Below, piece by piece: positions 18,588 through 28,059 of a stretch of 64,000 nucleotides of DNA (positions are counted from its first letter, which is position 1; each line of letters opens with the position of its first letter). Under the pieces are notes generated by a model. It was given only the letters and a program-made list of their open reading frames with translations, was not told where the DNA came from and did not search any database. A program made the translations under genes and the position numbers. Source of the DNA: Ruminococcaceae bacterium KH2T8 (GTDB lineage: Bacteria; Bacillota; Clostridia; Saccharofermentanales; Saccharofermentanaceae); NCBI GenBank assembly GCA_900111435.1, contig FOIY01000001.1, positions 682,001-746,000 on the forward strand, read 5' to 3'.

Positions 18588-19580
18588 TTACTGCCAGCAG
18601 TTACATACGAGACTGCTCGCGGAATAGACCCAGCTTCCGTCAGACCATGTAACTCGAACGAACGCGGCTGAAGATGCATTAACAAAATCAGGATCTTCGA
18701 TTATGGCCCTGTGACCGTCTGATCCCATGAAGCCGTTATATGCACCATTACTGTCTGTAGCACTGTATATGATCTCTCCGCCATAGCCTCCGAGCACCGA
18801 CAGCCCCGACTGACCGTTCGGTCTTTCGTGCGCAAAAGACACGGTGCACTCGATCGCTCTGGTACGAGCTCCGTCTGCATCCGAGAAATTCCATTCCGTG
18901 ATACCGATCTCGGATCTGTGTTCATTGACAAGACTTCTGAACGTGGAAGTATCAACGAAATATCCGTAAACAGTTCCGTAACCGTCAACTTCATAGGCGC
19001 TGACAGTATTTCCGTTATAAGTAACGCTGAGGTCAGGACCGCTGCTTACAGGCGCGGGAGCTTCAGTCTCTGCAGGTGCGGGCGCTGCCCCGTCGTCCGA
19101 AGAAGGAGCCTGCGTTTCTTCCGCATCAGCTTCTGAAGATTCAGTGGTAGTCTCCTCGGTCTCATCACCGTCAACAACTACTACGAGTGTATCGGGATCG
19201 ATAGGTGCATCGATCGATAATTTGTAAGCAACGATATATCCGACGCTTCCGTCAGGCATCTCGACTACATAGCTGTTACCGGTTATTCCCACAACGTGGA
19301 AGCTGTCACCGACCTCAAATGTAGCCAGAGCATTGCCGCTTACCGAAGCATCGTCCTTTATGACACCCTTCCTGACCGCATACATGATGACATCAAGAAC
19401 CTCCGGCTCCTGTGAAGTCGTGGTCTCTTCAGTCTCCTCTGTCTCATCCGAAGGCAGAGATATTACTACTTCGTCGGAACCGCCACCGCCGATAGCATCA
19501 TCATTACTATCACAGGCGGTCACTGTACCGACAGCCAGGGAAGCGATCAATAATATTGCTGTAAGCTTTTTATACTTCAA
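18588..19580 (-). CDS. Lipoprotein with SH3-like and CAP/SCP domains
   Basis: 330 residues. The signal peptide ends in the lipobox VTAC (Cys 23). A bacterial SH3-like domain (about 62-125) is followed by an acidic, Pro/Ala-rich linker, then a C-terminal CAP/SCP (PR-1-like) domain (about 205-330) with LVNEHRSEIGI, ARTRAIECTVSFAHERPNG and SDGHRAII. Bacterial CAP proteins are extracellular and of varied, poorly known function; the SH3 part may bind the cell wall. The frame can begin only at TTG (19580), since the nearby ATG at about 19592 runs straight into a stop. The ribosome site is modest. Confidence 0.8.
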   Translation of the reverse strand: MKYKKLTAILLIASLAVGTVTACDSNDDAIGGGGSDEVVISLPSDETEETEETTTSQEPEVLDVIMYAVRKGVIKDDASVSGNALATFEVGDSFHVVGITGNSYVVEMPDGSVGYIVAYKLSIDAPIDPDTLVVVVDGDETEETTTESSEADAEETQAPSSDDGAAPAPAETEAPAPVSSGPDLSVTYNGNTVSAYEVDGYGTVYGYFVDTSTFRSLVNEHRSEIGITEWNFSDADGARTRAIECTVSFAHERPNGQSGLSVLGGYGGEIIYSATDSNGAYNGFMGSDGHRAIIEDPDFVNASSAAFVRVTWSDGSWVYSASSLVCNCWQ

Positions 19581-19607
19581 AACTAACCCATTCTCTCCAA
19601 ACAGATC

Positions 19608-19802
19608 TTATTTGCTCATGATCTCGGAGATGGCATCCATGATCTTGTCATGACAACCGCCGCATCCCGTCGAACAGTGAGTGATGGCCTGTACGGCATT
19701 GAAAGATTCTTCAACATCGGAGAACTTCTCATGCTGATGGAGAGCGTCCTCAACATCAAAGTACGTAACGTTCATACAATTGCAGATCGTAAAGTTTTCC
19801 AT
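19608..19802 (-). CDS. BFD-like [2Fe-2S]-binding protein
   Basis: 64 residues, matching a bare bacterioferritin-associated ferredoxin-like domain: CNC near residues 7-9 and CSTGCGGC near 46-53 give the four cysteines for a [2Fe-2S] cluster. Such small proteins carry electrons or act as domains of larger redox enzymes; the partner is not obvious here. The start at 19802 (MENFT) is supported by AAGGAGGT 6 bases before it; the upstream extension would be hydrophobic and lacks a site. It has its own extended -10 promoter. Confidence 0.8.
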   Translation of the reverse strand: MENFTICNCMNVTYFDVEDALHQHEKFSDVEESFNAVQAITHCSTGCGGCHDKIMDAISEIMSK

Positions 19803-19833
19803 ACAGACCTCCTTAAAATCTAAGCATGCATAT

Positions 19834-19844
19834 ATTGTACCACA
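19834..19844 (-). promoter_or_regulatory. Extended -10 promoter of the BFD-like gene
   Basis: Minus-strand TGTGG followed by TACAAT (TACAAT at 19834-19839). The element is identical to that of tRNA-Leu. The leader is about 25-30 bases with AAGGAGGT. Confidence 0.55.
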
Positions 19845-19845
19845 A

Positions 19846-19885
19846 AGTAAAAACACCGTTATCACAGCATCTGCGATAACGGTGT
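19846..19885 (-). terminator. Terminator of lepA
   Basis: ACACCGTTATC and GATAACGGTGT form a perfect 11-bp stem (19853-19885) around an 11-base loop, followed by a T run on the minus strand. It lies 17 bases after the lepA stop codon. Confidence 0.88.
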
Positions 19886-19901
19886 CCGGAATTTTGTATC
19901 A

Positions 19902-21710
19902 TTATTCTTCGTCGAGCTTTAAGACGCTCATGAATGCTTCCTGAGGTACGTTTACGGAACCTACCTGACGCATTCTCTTCTTGCCTTCCTTCTGCTTTTC
20001 GAGGAGCTTCTTCTTTCGAGTGATATCACCGCCGTAGCACTTGGCAAGAACATCCTTACGGAATGCGCGGATCGTCTCTCTTGCGATGACCTTACCTCCG
20101 ATGCAGGCCTGGATCGGAACCTCGAACTGCTGCCTCGGGATATTCTCCTTGAGCTTTTCGGCCATACGGCGTCCTCTCGCATATGCCTTATCGGCATGAA
20201 CGATGAATGACAATGCGTCAACGGGATCACCGTTCAAGAGGATGTCGAGCTTAACGAGCTTTGACCTCTCATAGCCTGCCATCTCGTAGTCGAGAGAAGC
20301 ATAACCTCTTGTCCTGGACTTCAATGCATCGAAGAAGTCGTAGATTATCTCGTTTAACGGCATCCTGTAGTGGAGCATGACTCTCTTGTCGTCAAGGTAC
20401 TTCATGTCCTTATACTCGCCTCTTCTGTCCTGGCAAAGCTCCATGATATTTCCTACATAGTCCTTGGGGAGCATTATCGTACAGTTGACCACAGGCTCTT
20501 CCATATACTCTATCTCGGATACATCTGGAAGGTTCGTGGGGTTATCTACCTCCACCATGGTACCGTCCGTCTTATATACCTTGTAGATAACGGAAGGTGC
20601 CGTAGAGATAAGGTCGAGGTTGAATTCCCTTTCGAGCCTCTCCTGAATTACTTCGTAGTGAAGAAGTCCTAAGAAGCCGCATCTGAATCCGAATCCGAGA
20701 GCCGCGGATGTCTCTGCTTCGAATGAAAGCGCCGCGTCATTAAGACGAAGCTTCTCCAAAGCATCGCGAAGGTCTCCGTACTTGGCTCCATCTACGGGGT
20801 AGATACCGCAGAATACCATCTGCTGAATGCTCTTATATCCTTCAAGAGGCTCGGGAGCAGGATTATCCGCAAGTGTAACCGTATCACCCGGAGCCGTATC
20901 GCTGACATTCTTGATAGACGCGCAGATATATCCTACTTCGCCCGTAAGAAGGCAGTCGGAAGGAACGTACTCGCCGGGATGGAAATATCCGAGCTCGGTA
21001 ATGACGAACTCCTTGCCCGTATGCATCATGCGGATCTTATCGCCCATCCTTACAGAGCCTTCCTTGATCCTTACGGATACGATAACGCCCTTATAGGAAT
21101 CGTACTTGGAGTCGAAGATCAGTGCACGAAGAGGCTTCTCCTCATCACCCGAAGGCGAAGGAAGATACTTGATGATGCCTTCGAGCACATCGTCTATACC
21201 TATATCGTTCTTAGCTGAGATACACGGAGCGTAGGATGCTTCAAGTCCGATATCATCCTCAATCTCGTTTCTTATCTCTTCGGGACGAGCCGAAGGAAGG
21301 TCGATCTTATTGATGACCGGCAATATCTCAAGGTCACTGTCTACCGCAAGATATGCATTGGCAAGAGTCTGTGCCTCTACGCCCTGAGCGGCATCTACTA
21401 TGAGGATAGCACCGTCACAAGCGGCAAGTGATCTTGATACTTCATAGTTAAAGTCAACGTGACCGGGAGTGTCTATAAGGTTCAGGATATATTCATTTCC
21501 GTCCTGAGCCTTATATGCCATACGCGTAGCCTGAGACTTGATCGTGATGCCGCGTTCTCTCTCGATATCCATATTATCGAGGATCTGCGCCTGCATCTCC
21601 CTCTTTTCGACTACACCCGTGTGTTCTATGAGACGATCGGCAAGAGTGGACTTACCGTGATCGATATGCGCAATAATACAAAAATTCCTTATGTGTTCCT
21701 GTCGTTCCAT
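19902..21710 (-). CDS. lepA: Elongation factor 4 (ribosomal back-translocase)
   Basis: A 602-residue translational GTPase. G motifs are visible: [10 protein letters not shown] (G1), a GITIKSQ stretch (G2), DTPGHVDF (G3) and NKIDLP (G4). The C-terminal LepA-specific domain includes [22 protein letters not shown]. It acts on stalled or mis-translocated ribosomes. It lies 28 bases downstream of lepB on the same strand, and its ATG is preceded by a GGGGT site. The gene ends in a strong terminator. Confidence 0.98.
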   Translation of the reverse strand: MERQEHIRNFCIIAHIDHGKSTLADRLIEHTGVVEKREMQAQILDNMDIERERGITIKSQATRMAYKAQDGNEYILNLIDTPGHVDFNYEVSRSLAACDGAILIVDAAQGVEAQTLANAYLAVDSDLEILPVINKIDLPSARPEEIRNEIEDDIGLEASYAPCISAKNDIGIDDVLEGIIKYLPSPSGDEEKPLRALIFDSKYDSYKGVIVSVRIKEGSVRMGDKIRMMHTGKEFVITELGYFHPGEYVPSDCLLTGEVGYICASIKNVSDTAPGDTVTLADNPAPEPLEGYKSIQQMVFCGIYPVDGAKYGDLRDALEKLRLNDAALSFEAETSAALGFGFRCGFLGLLHYEVIQERLEREFNLDLISTAPSVIYKVYKTDGTMVEVDNPTNLPDVSEIEYMEEPVVNCTIMLPKDYVGNIMELCQDRRGEYKDMKYLDDKRVMLHYRMPLNEIIYDFFDALKSRTRGYASLDYEMAGYERSKLVKLDILLNGDPVDALSFIVHADKAYARGRRMAEKLKENIPRQQFEVPIQACIGGKVIARETIRAFRKDVLAKCYGGDITRKKKLLEKQKEGKKRMRQVGSVNVPQEAFMSVLKLDEE

Positions 21711-21738
21711 AATACCCCATCTTATCTTTTAAGTTCTT

Positions 21739-22557
21739 TTATCCGATCAATCCGAAATGCTCGAAAGGAAATACCGAGATGATCGCGATACCCTTGATCC
21801 TGTCTTCGGTAAAGGGTCCTAAGATCCTGCTGTCCTTACTTACGGGACGGTTATCTCCGATGCAGTAATACTCATTATCTGCGAGAGTGATCTCATCGTA
21901 GCCCTTCTCGATACCGGCTGTCATCATCAGAGTCTGTACCTCATCAGCGATATAAGGCTCTTCAAGAAGGAAGAACTCATCGGAATCAACGGGCTTGATA
22001 TACACACAGCCGTCAGCGATCCTGATCGTCTCTCCCGGAAGTCCGATGACTCTCTTGATCAGGTATTCATCCCTGTCGTAGCCTTCCATGCCTTCTCCGT
22101 CGAGGATAACGATGTCGCCCCTCTCATAACTGTGAAAATATGTGGATATCTTCTCAGTAAATACGACATCACCGCTATAGAGAGTAGGCTCCATCGAGTC
22201 ACCGTAAACATTATCTCTTTGAACAACGAATACTACGAGGAATACACCTACGAGCACGCCGATCGCGATAGTCCTTACCCAGGACATTATCTCCTTTACA
22301 ACGGCATTCTTACCCTTAGGCTCTCCGTCCTTATCGTCATCCTTATCTTCCTTAAACTCAACGGGTATCTTATCCTCATAAGATACTTCGGAAGTCTTCC
22401 TGCGCTTAGGCTTCTCATCGCCGAACATCACTTCTACCGGGATCTCTTCGGGAACTGCCGAAGATGTCGAAGGAGTGCTGTCACCATATGAGAATTCAGT
22501 CGGAGTAAACTCCGTTATCTCTTCTTCCCCAAAACCATTATATTCAGAATCGTTCAC
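21739..22557 (-). CDS. lepB: Signal peptidase I
   Basis: 272 residues. A long acidic cytoplasmic N-terminus (about 85 residues) is followed by one membrane helix (about 88-110, VRTIAIGVLVGVFLVVFVV) and the S26 catalytic domain: GDSMEPTL with the nucleophilic Ser, YLIKRVIGLPGE with the general-base Lys, and GDNRPVSKDSR. It removes signal peptides from exported proteins. I placed the start at the GTG at 22557 (VNDSEYNG), because GAGGTC lies 7 bases before it; the TTG five codons upstream has the site inside the gene. An extended -10 (TGT-TAAAAT, 22591-22599) lies upstream. Confidence 0.93.
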   Translation of the reverse strand: MNDSEYNGFGEEEITEFTPTEFSYGDSTPSTSSAVPEEIPVEVMFGDEKPKRRKTSEVSYEDKIPVEFKEDKDDDKDGEPKGKNAVVKEIMSWVRTIAIGVLVGVFLVVFVVQRDNVYGDSMEPTLYSGDVVFTEKISTYFHSYERGDIVILDGEGMEGYDRDEYLIKRVIGLPGETIRIADGCVYIKPVDSDEFFLLEEPYIADEVQTLMMTAGIEKGYDEITLADNEYYCIGDNRPVSKDSRILGPFTEDRIKGIAIISVFPFEHFGLIG

Positions 22558-22590
22558 TATTATTGACCTCAAATCTTCTAAATCCTATAT

Positions 22591-22599
22591 ATTTTAACA
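22591..22599 (-). promoter_or_regulatory. Extended -10 promoter of lepB-lepA
   Basis: Minus-strand TGT followed by TAAAAT, giving a leader of roughly 27 bases before the GTG start. It supports lepB as the first gene of a two-gene unit with lepA. Confidence 0.45.
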
Positions 22600-22660
22600 C
22601 TTCAGGGGCGATATTTGTATCTGAAATGAGGCATAACACAAGCATCTTGGAGCTTTCAGC

Positions 22661-23305
22661 TCATTCGATCGGTATCTCGAGTATCTCGCTGAAGTCATCG
22701 ATAAACTTTATGACCTTGTTTCCCGTATTGATCTCTACAGAACATACCGTACAAAGGACGATCGATAACAGTATGACAAGGAAAAGGCGCATCTCTCCCG
22801 ACAGATAAGATATATCGAGCTCATAAAGCGATGCAACGATACCGAATTCGGCAGGGATCAGTATGGTCTTTACCGTCTCTACCTTCTCGGCTGACTTTCT
22901 TCTGCTCTCCTTAAGATAGAACCTGACATCCTGCGAGATGGCTTTCTTCTTCGTATCAGATTCATCGCCGAACTTTCTGTACTTCTTCAGGATATCGTTT
23001 CTCCAGGTCGAGTACTTTATGGAGCCTTTCTTTCTCGAAAGGACGTTCCTGTATTCGTTGAAATGCCCTTCGAAATCGAACCTGACATCATCTGCGACCA
23101 GAGATTCCGTACTGTCGGAATAAGGATTATTCAGGCGGACCATGATCATGCCCGTGAAGATCAGTAGCAATCCGCCGATGATAAGAACCTTGCGGACGAT
23201 CCCGTCGGGCATATCAACAAAAGAGGTTACTGCCTCCAGCGCGAATCCCGCGATGATGATCGCCGTTTCCTTAGTAAATCTGAAACCTGAACTGTTCTTA
23301 CTCAT
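22661..23305 (-). CDS. Membrane protein of unknown function
   Basis: 214 residues. Two membrane helices lie near the N-terminus (about 12-32 and 38-58) and two near 150-190. They are separated by a charged cytoplasmic stretch (about 70-140) rich in Lys, Arg and Asp that may be helical. I do not recognise a family. A GGGGGT site precedes the ATG. It lies between lepB and the split zinc-finger gene on the same strand and appears to be an ordinary housekeeping-region gene with no clear partner. Confidence 0.65.
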   Translation of the reverse strand: MSKNSSGFRFTKETAIIIAGFALEAVTSFVDMPDGIVRKVLIIGGLLLIFTGMIMVRLNNPYSDSTESLVADDVRFDFEGHFNEYRNVLSRKKGSIKYSTWRNDILKKYRKFGDESDTKKKAISQDVRFYLKESRRKSAEKVETVKTILIPAEFGIVASLYELDISYLSGEMRLFLVILLSIVLCTVCSVEINTGNKVIKFIDDFSEILEIPIE

Positions 23306-23353
23306 CTTCTACCCCCGATGATCTTTCTCGCCCACTAGTATAACATGCAAAGA

Positions 23354-23380
23354 TCCCCGATCTTCAGTGAAGACCGGGGA
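23354..23380 (-). terminator. Terminator of the split zinc-finger membrane gene
   Basis: TCCCCG-TCTTCA and TGAAGA-CGGGGA pair (one mismatch) into a long stem just after the stop codon at 23393. The T tract is short. Confidence 0.6.
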
Positions 23381-23392
23381 CATGAGGTTTCT

Positions 23393-23974
23393 TTATTTCG
23401 TAGCCGCCGCTCTGATGAGCCCTATGAGCCACTTGATGACCTGTACAAGGAACATCGGGATACCGATTATAAGCGAAAGACTAAGCTTGATACCGAAATA
23501 CATGAGCATCAACCCTATAGGGAAAAAGAGATTCGGCATTATCTTACTTTCAAGCCATGAGATAGCACTCCAGCCAAAAGGAACAAAGAAGAAAATAAAG
23601 CAGGCCTGAAAGGCTTCCTTAAGATATGCGTTTCCTGCTTCTCCGGCTCCGACTTCAACGCCGATAAGATAAAATGCAATCGCGCCTGCCGCATATGCTG
23701 CGAGACCTATGATGATCGCCTTGATCATCTCGGCATTAGTATCGATAAGAGCATCCCTCTTTCGAGCATTACGAGCAGCTCTGGAACGCTTCTTTTGTGA
23801 ACGATACTCCTTTTCTTCTTCCTCCTGCTCCTCGATAGCCGCAATACTTACAGCTTAAAAGCACTCTTCGCAGTAACAGGGTGTGTGCTTTGCAGCACAG
23901 TCGTGGCAGAGTCCCTTACCGCAGCGCTGGCAGGTTGCCACCGCATCTTCTTCCACATGATAAAAACAATTCAT
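23393..23974 (-). pseudogene. Zinc-finger membrane protein gene interrupted by an in-frame TAA
   Basis: An ATG at 23974 with GGAGG 8 bases upstream opens a 39-residue zinc-binding segment with paired Cys/His (CQRCGKGLCHDC, then CYCEEC) that resembles a B-box-like N-terminal module. It ends at TAA (23857-23855). The same frame then continues with no further stop for 153 codons: a charged linker (EEQEEEEKEYRSQKKRS), then from 23728 a membrane region with three to four helices, ending at 23393. Zinc finger, charged linker and membrane helices in one frame is the layout of known clostridial proteins, so one nonsense codon appears to split it. The ATG at 23728 has no good ribosome site. Alternatives: readthrough, re-initiation or a sequencing error. 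Confidence 0.65.
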
Positions 23975-24073
23975 TGAATCAGCCTCCGGGCAAAAATCGA
24001 TCAAGCTATCCCAACTTCAATCTATGAGATTTTATTATTCGCATCGCAGGCAGATATGTCAAAGAATTTCCAA

Positions 24074-24109
24074 TAAAAAGCGTCCCGCGACCGGCAATGG
24101 TCACGGGAC
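24074..24109 (-). terminator. Terminator of hisS-aspS
   Basis: CGTCCCG-GACC and GGTC-CGGGACG pair (24080-24109, one mismatch) with a 6-base loop, followed by TTTTT on the minus strand. Confidence 0.85.
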
Positions 24110-24133
24110 GAATCATTCATCAGTTTTCGATTA

Positions 24134-25945
24134 TCAGTCTGTAACGATATTATCGTCTACATCTTCGAGATTGTCAGTAAGAGCAACCTTGATAGCAAGC
24201 TCTTCAAGCTGCTTGTCTGCAACGGGAGAAGGTGCTTCCGTCATAAGGTCTGAAGAGTTCTGGACCTTCGGGAAAGCGATTACTTCCCTGATGGAAGCAG
24301 CTCCTGCCATAAGCATAACCATACGGTCGAGACCGAATGCGAGACCGCCGTGAGGAGGTACACCGAACTTGAATGCATCAAGAAGGAAACCGAACTGCTC
24401 CTGAGCGGATTCTTCCGTGAATCCGAGGAGCTTAAAGATCCTCATCTGAAGAGCTCTGTCATGAATTCTTATGGAACCGCCTCCGAGCTCACAACCGTTA
24501 AGAACGATATCGTAAGCCTTGGATCTTACCTTGCCCTGATCGCTCTCGAGCATGTCGAGGTCTTCATCCATAGGACATGTGAAGGGATGGTGCATAGCCA
24601 TGTATCTTCCCTCTTCCTCGGAGTACTCGAACATAGGGAACTCAGTAACCCAGCAGAGCTTGAAGTCCTTGGGATCGATAAGACCGAGCTTCTTAGCTGC
24701 CTCGATACGAAGGGCACCCAAAGAATCGTATACTACCTTGTTTTTGTCTGCGATGATGCAGATAAGATCCTCTGCCGTTGCACCCATAGCGTCCTTGATC
24801 TCAGCGATGTTCTCAGGTGTAAGGAACTTAAGGAAAGATCCGCGGGGCTCATCTGAAGGAACGAGCCAAGCCATTCCCTTTGCCTTATATGTCTTACATA
24901 CTTCACCAAGTGCGTCGATCTCCTTACGTGAGAACTTAGCACCGCCGGGGATACATACAGCTCTTACGGAGCCGCCTGCCTCGAGAGCACCCTTGAATAC
25001 CATGAAGTCGATCTTGGATGCGATCTCGGAGATATCCTTGAGCTCGATGTCGAATCTGAGGTCAGGCTTATCGGAACCGTATCTGTCCATAGCCTCCTGC
25101 CATGTGATGCGGCGGATAGGTGTCTCGATGTCGATGTTCATTACATCCTTGAATACCTTTACGAGGAAGCCCTCGGTAACGCTCATGACGTCGTCGCAAT
25201 CAACAAAGCTCATCTCAAGGTCTACCTGTGTGAACTCGGGCTGTCTGTCGGCACGAAGGTCTTCATCACGGAAGCACTTAGCGATCTGGAAATATCTGTC
25301 GTATCCTGCGAGCATAAGGAGCTGCTTATAGAGCTGAGGAGACTGGGGAAGAGCAAAGAAGGATCCCTGCTTTACACGGGAAGGAACAAGGTAGTCTCTT
25401 GCGCCCTCGGGTGTGCTCTTACCGAGCATGGGAGTCTCGATCTCTACAAAGCCCTGCTCGTCATAGTAGTCACGTGCGCACTTTGCGATCTTGTGACGGA
25501 GCATGAGATTTCTCTGCATGTTGGGTCTTCTAAGATCAAGATATCTGTACTTGAGGCGAAGCTGCTCGTTGGCAGTATCGTCTTCCTCGATATAGAAAGG
25601 AGGAGTCTCGGACTCGGAGATGATGCGAAGATCCTCTACCGCGATCTCGATCTTACCTGTCTTCATCTTGTCATTGGGAGCGGATCTGAGCTGTACGTCA
25701 CCTACTGCGGCAAGTACATATTCGCTTCTTACGGAAGCAGCCTTGTTCCTGATCTCCTCAGAGGATTCGGGTGTGATAACGAGCTGGATCTCGCCTGTTC
25801 TGTCACGGAGAGTGATGAACGTAAGTCCGCCTAAGTCACGGCACTTATGGCACCAGCCCATGAGGGTTACTTTCTTTCCTACATCTGCCTCGGAAAGGTC
25901 AGCACACATGCTGCTTCTCTTAAGACCGATTATTGATTCAGACAT
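24134..25945 (-). CDS. aspS: Aspartate--tRNA ligase
   Basis: A 603-residue class II aminoacyl-tRNA synthetase of the bacterial type. The OB-fold anticodon-binding domain is N-terminal (GWCHKCRDLGGLTFITLRDR). Motif 2 (FRDEDLRADRQPEFTQVD) and motif 3 (GLAFGLDRMVMLM) frame the active site, with the bacterial GAD insertion between them. It charges tRNA-Asp. It starts 22 bases after hisS, the usual pairing in Bacillota; a GAAGGT site precedes the ATG. Whether it is Asp-specific or also charges tRNA-Asn cannot be told here. Confidence 0.98.
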   Translation of the reverse strand: MSESIIGLKRSSMCADLSEADVGKKVTLMGWCHKCRDLGGLTFITLRDRTGEIQLVITPESSEEIRNKAASVRSEYVLAAVGDVQLRSAPNDKMKTGKIEIAVEDLRIISESETPPFYIEEDDTANEQLRLKYRYLDLRRPNMQRNLMLRHKIAKCARDYYDEQGFVEIETPMLGKSTPEGARDYLVPSRVKQGSFFALPQSPQLYKQLLMLAGYDRYFQIAKCFRDEDLRADRQPEFTQVDLEMSFVDCDDVMSVTEGFLVKVFKDVMNIDIETPIRRITWQEAMDRYGSDKPDLRFDIELKDISEIASKIDFMVFKGALEAGGSVRAVCIPGGAKFSRKEIDALGEVCKTYKAKGMAWLVPSDEPRGSFLKFLTPENIAEIKDAMGATAEDLICIIADKNKVVYDSLGALRIEAAKKLGLIDPKDFKLCWVTEFPMFEYSEEEGRYMAMHHPFTCPMDEDLDMLESDQGKVRSKAYDIVLNGCELGGGSIRIHDRALQMRIFKLLGFTEESAQEQFGFLLDAFKFGVPPHGGLAFGLDRMVMLMAGAASIREVIAFPKVQNSSDLMTEAPSPVADKQLEELAIKVALTDNLEDVDDNIVTD

Positions 25946-25966
25946 TTGTATTTACCTTCTTTCTTA

Positions 25967-27226
25967 TCAAAGATTGTTCTTACAATATTCAACGAGATCA
26001 GCGACGGCAACCTCTGTCTCGGAGCCGTCATCCATCTTCTTGATCTTGATCTTGCCGGAGGCGAGTTCATCGTCACCGATGACTGCCATATAAGGAATGC
26101 CGGCCTTACCTGCGTACTTCATCTGCGCACGGAAAGCTCTGCCCATAAGATCCTGCTCACAGCCTACGCCGTTAAGACGCAGGTCATAGCATGTCTTGGC
26201 GATGAACTTCTTGGCATCGTCACTCATGGAAGCGAAGTAGATCTTAACGTAATCGGGCTTTTCACAGGGAACTTCCTGAGCCTCGATCTCCATAAGGAAT
26301 CTCTCGACGCCCATGGCAAATCCGATACCGGGAACATGAGGACCTCCGACGCTCTCTACGAGACCGTCGTATCTTCCTCCGCCGCAGATGGTACCCTGTG
26401 TACCAACGTTCTCGGAAACGAACTCAAATACCGTTCTCGTATAGTAATCAAGACCTCTTACGATATTGGGATCGATGGTATATTCGATGCCTACTGCCTC
26501 AAGTCCTGCCTTAACGCCTTCGAAATGCTCGCGGCACTCGTCACAGAGATGATCTATGAGTCTGGGAGCATTCTTAACTACATCCTTCTCAGCGTCAACC
26601 TTACAGTCGATCATACGAAGAGGATTTCTCTCGAATCTGTTCTTACAGTCCTCGCACATCGTATCCATGTGAGGTCTGAAGTGCTCCTTCAAAAGCTCAT
26701 TATATGCCGCACGGCACTTGGGGCATCCGATGGAATTGATGTGAAGTGCAATGTGCTTTAATCCCATCTGCTTAAAGTAGACGTTAACGATGGAGATGAT
26801 CTCTACATCGATAGCGGGACCTTCTGATCCGAAAGCCTCAAGTCCGAACTGGTGGAACTCTCTGTATCTTCCCTTCTGGACATTCTCATATCTGAAAGCG
26901 GTGATATCGTAGAACATCCTGATGGGACTGGGCATAGATGTCATTCCGTTCTCGATAAAGCTTCGAACGACACCGGCTGTACCCTCGGGTCTTAATGTGA
27001 TGCTCCTGCCGCCCTTGTCCTCGAAGGTATACATCTCCTTCTGGACAACGTCGGTAGTATCACCGACACCTCTCTGGAAGAGGTTAGTATCTTCAAATGT
27101 AGGGATGGAGATCTCTTCATAACCGAATGAATGGCATACATCATGGAACCCCTTCCTCGCTTTATGCCAGCGGTATATCTCCGACGGCAGGATGTCTTTG
27201 GTTCCCTTTGGTGCCTGTAACTTCAT
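25967..27226 (-). CDS. hisS: Histidine--tRNA ligase
   Basis: A 419-residue class II synthetase. The N-terminus APKGTKDILPSE is characteristic. Motif 2 is the RYENVQKGRYREFHQFG region; the histidine-A motif VRGLDYYTRTVFEF and motif 3 GFAMGVERFLM follow. The C-terminal anticodon-binding domain ends the protein. It charges tRNA-His and is co-transcribed with aspS. An AAAGGAGGT site precedes the ATG and an extended -10 promoter lies about 40 bases upstream. Confidence 0.98.
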   Translation of the reverse strand: MKLQAPKGTKDILPSEIYRWHKARKGFHDVCHSFGYEEISIPTFEDTNLFQRGVGDTTDVVQKEMYTFEDKGGRSITLRPEGTAGVVRSFIENGMTSMPSPIRMFYDITAFRYENVQKGRYREFHQFGLEAFGSEGPAIDVEIISIVNVYFKQMGLKHIALHINSIGCPKCRAAYNELLKEHFRPHMDTMCEDCKNRFERNPLRMIDCKVDAEKDVVKNAPRLIDHLCDECREHFEGVKAGLEAVGIEYTIDPNIVRGLDYYTRTVFEFVSENVGTQGTICGGGRYDGLVESVGGPHVPGIGFAMGVERFLMEIEAQEVPCEKPDYVKIYFASMSDDAKKFIAKTCYDLRLNGVGCEQDLMGRAFRAQMKYAGKAGIPYMAVIGDDELASGKIKIKKMDDGSETEVAVADLVEYCKNNL

Positions 27227-27264
27227 GTTATGGACCTCCTTTAATTATAATATTGCGATCATGT

Positions 27265-27275
27265 ATTATAGCACA
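27265..27275 (-). promoter_or_regulatory. Extended -10 promoter of hisS-aspS
   Basis: Minus-strand TGTGC followed by TATAAT (27265-27270). It overlaps the end of rsmE and gives a leader of about 32 bases. No T-box is seen in so short a leader. Confidence 0.55.
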
Positions 27276-27998
27276 TCAAAGCTCATTGTGATACAGGAGC
27301 ATTGCAAGAACGGCAGGTCCGGCCGTCTCAGTCCTTAATATCCTCCTGCCCAGCGTCACGAGGCTTAAGCCTGCATCCTTCGCCGCCTGTGCTTCTTCTT
27401 CCGAGAATCCCCCTTCGGGTCCTATGAATACGGCGGCCGAGTCAAATGTCATACCGTCTATCACCTGCTTTAAGGTCTGACCGTGTTCCTCTTCCCAGGG
27501 AAAGAGCTTAATCGCCTTATCTTCCGCATCTTTTAATGCATCTTTAAAACTCATAGGGGAAGCAACCTCGGGGATGATACCTCTTCCCGACTGTCTTGCC
27601 GCTTCAAGGGCGATCTTCTGCCAGCGGTCGATCTTGCTGTCCTTACCCGGCTTTACGACACATCTTACGGAGAATACCGGAACGATCTTAAATACACCAA
27701 GCTCTACCGACTTCTGAATAGTAAGATCCATCCTCTCCCCCTTGGAGACCGACTGGTAAAGAGTAACTCTGCAAGGAGATTCGGAGATGTTCTCTGATCT
27801 TTTTACCGCACGAAGGATCACTTCGTCTTTAGATAAAGTTACGACTGACGAAAGAATCTCATATCCGTCCTTATCTACTACGATGAGTTCTTCTCCGACC
27901 CTCATTCGAAGAACGGAGGAGATATATCTGGAATCCTCTTTATCGAGGGCAAAGTCCGTATTTTCTTCTATCTTGTAATCTACAAATAACCTGGTCAT
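27276..27998 (-). CDS. rsmE: 16S rRNA m3U1498 methyltransferase
   Basis: A 240-residue SPOUT-class methyltransferase. It begins with the PUA-like N-terminal part (MTRLFVDYKIEEN, then YISSVLRMRVGEELIVVD). The knotted C-terminal domain carries FIGPEGGFSEEE and LGRRILRTETA, the SAM-binding loops. It modifies U1498 of 16S rRNA. I chose the ATG at 27998; a longer upstream frame has no protein-like content and crosses the divergent gene's control region. There is no Shine-Dalgarno, and TGT-TACAAT ends 6 bases before the ATG, so the message is probably leaderless. Confidence 0.92.
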   Translation of the reverse strand: MTRLFVDYKIEENTDFALDKEDSRYISSVLRMRVGEELIVVDKDGYEILSSVVTLSKDEVILRAVKRSENISESPCRVTLYQSVSKGERMDLTIQKSVELGVFKIVPVFSVRCVVKPGKDSKIDRWQKIALEAARQSGRGIIPEVASPMSFKDALKDAEDKAIKLFPWEEEHGQTLKQVIDGMTFDSAAVFIGPEGGFSEEEAQAAKDAGLSLVTLGRRILRTETAGPAVLAMLLYHNEL

Positions 27999-28013
27999 GT
28001 AAGGATTGTAACA
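27996..28013 (-). promoter_or_regulatory. Extended -10 promoter of rsmE, probably leaderless
   Basis: Minus-strand TATGT followed by TACAAT (28005-28010), six bases, then ATG (27998). Geometry is identical to uvrB and tetR. Confidence 0.6.
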
Positions 28014-28059
28014 TACTATGGATAAAATGGACTTATGAACACTAAGGAGGTAGAGAACT

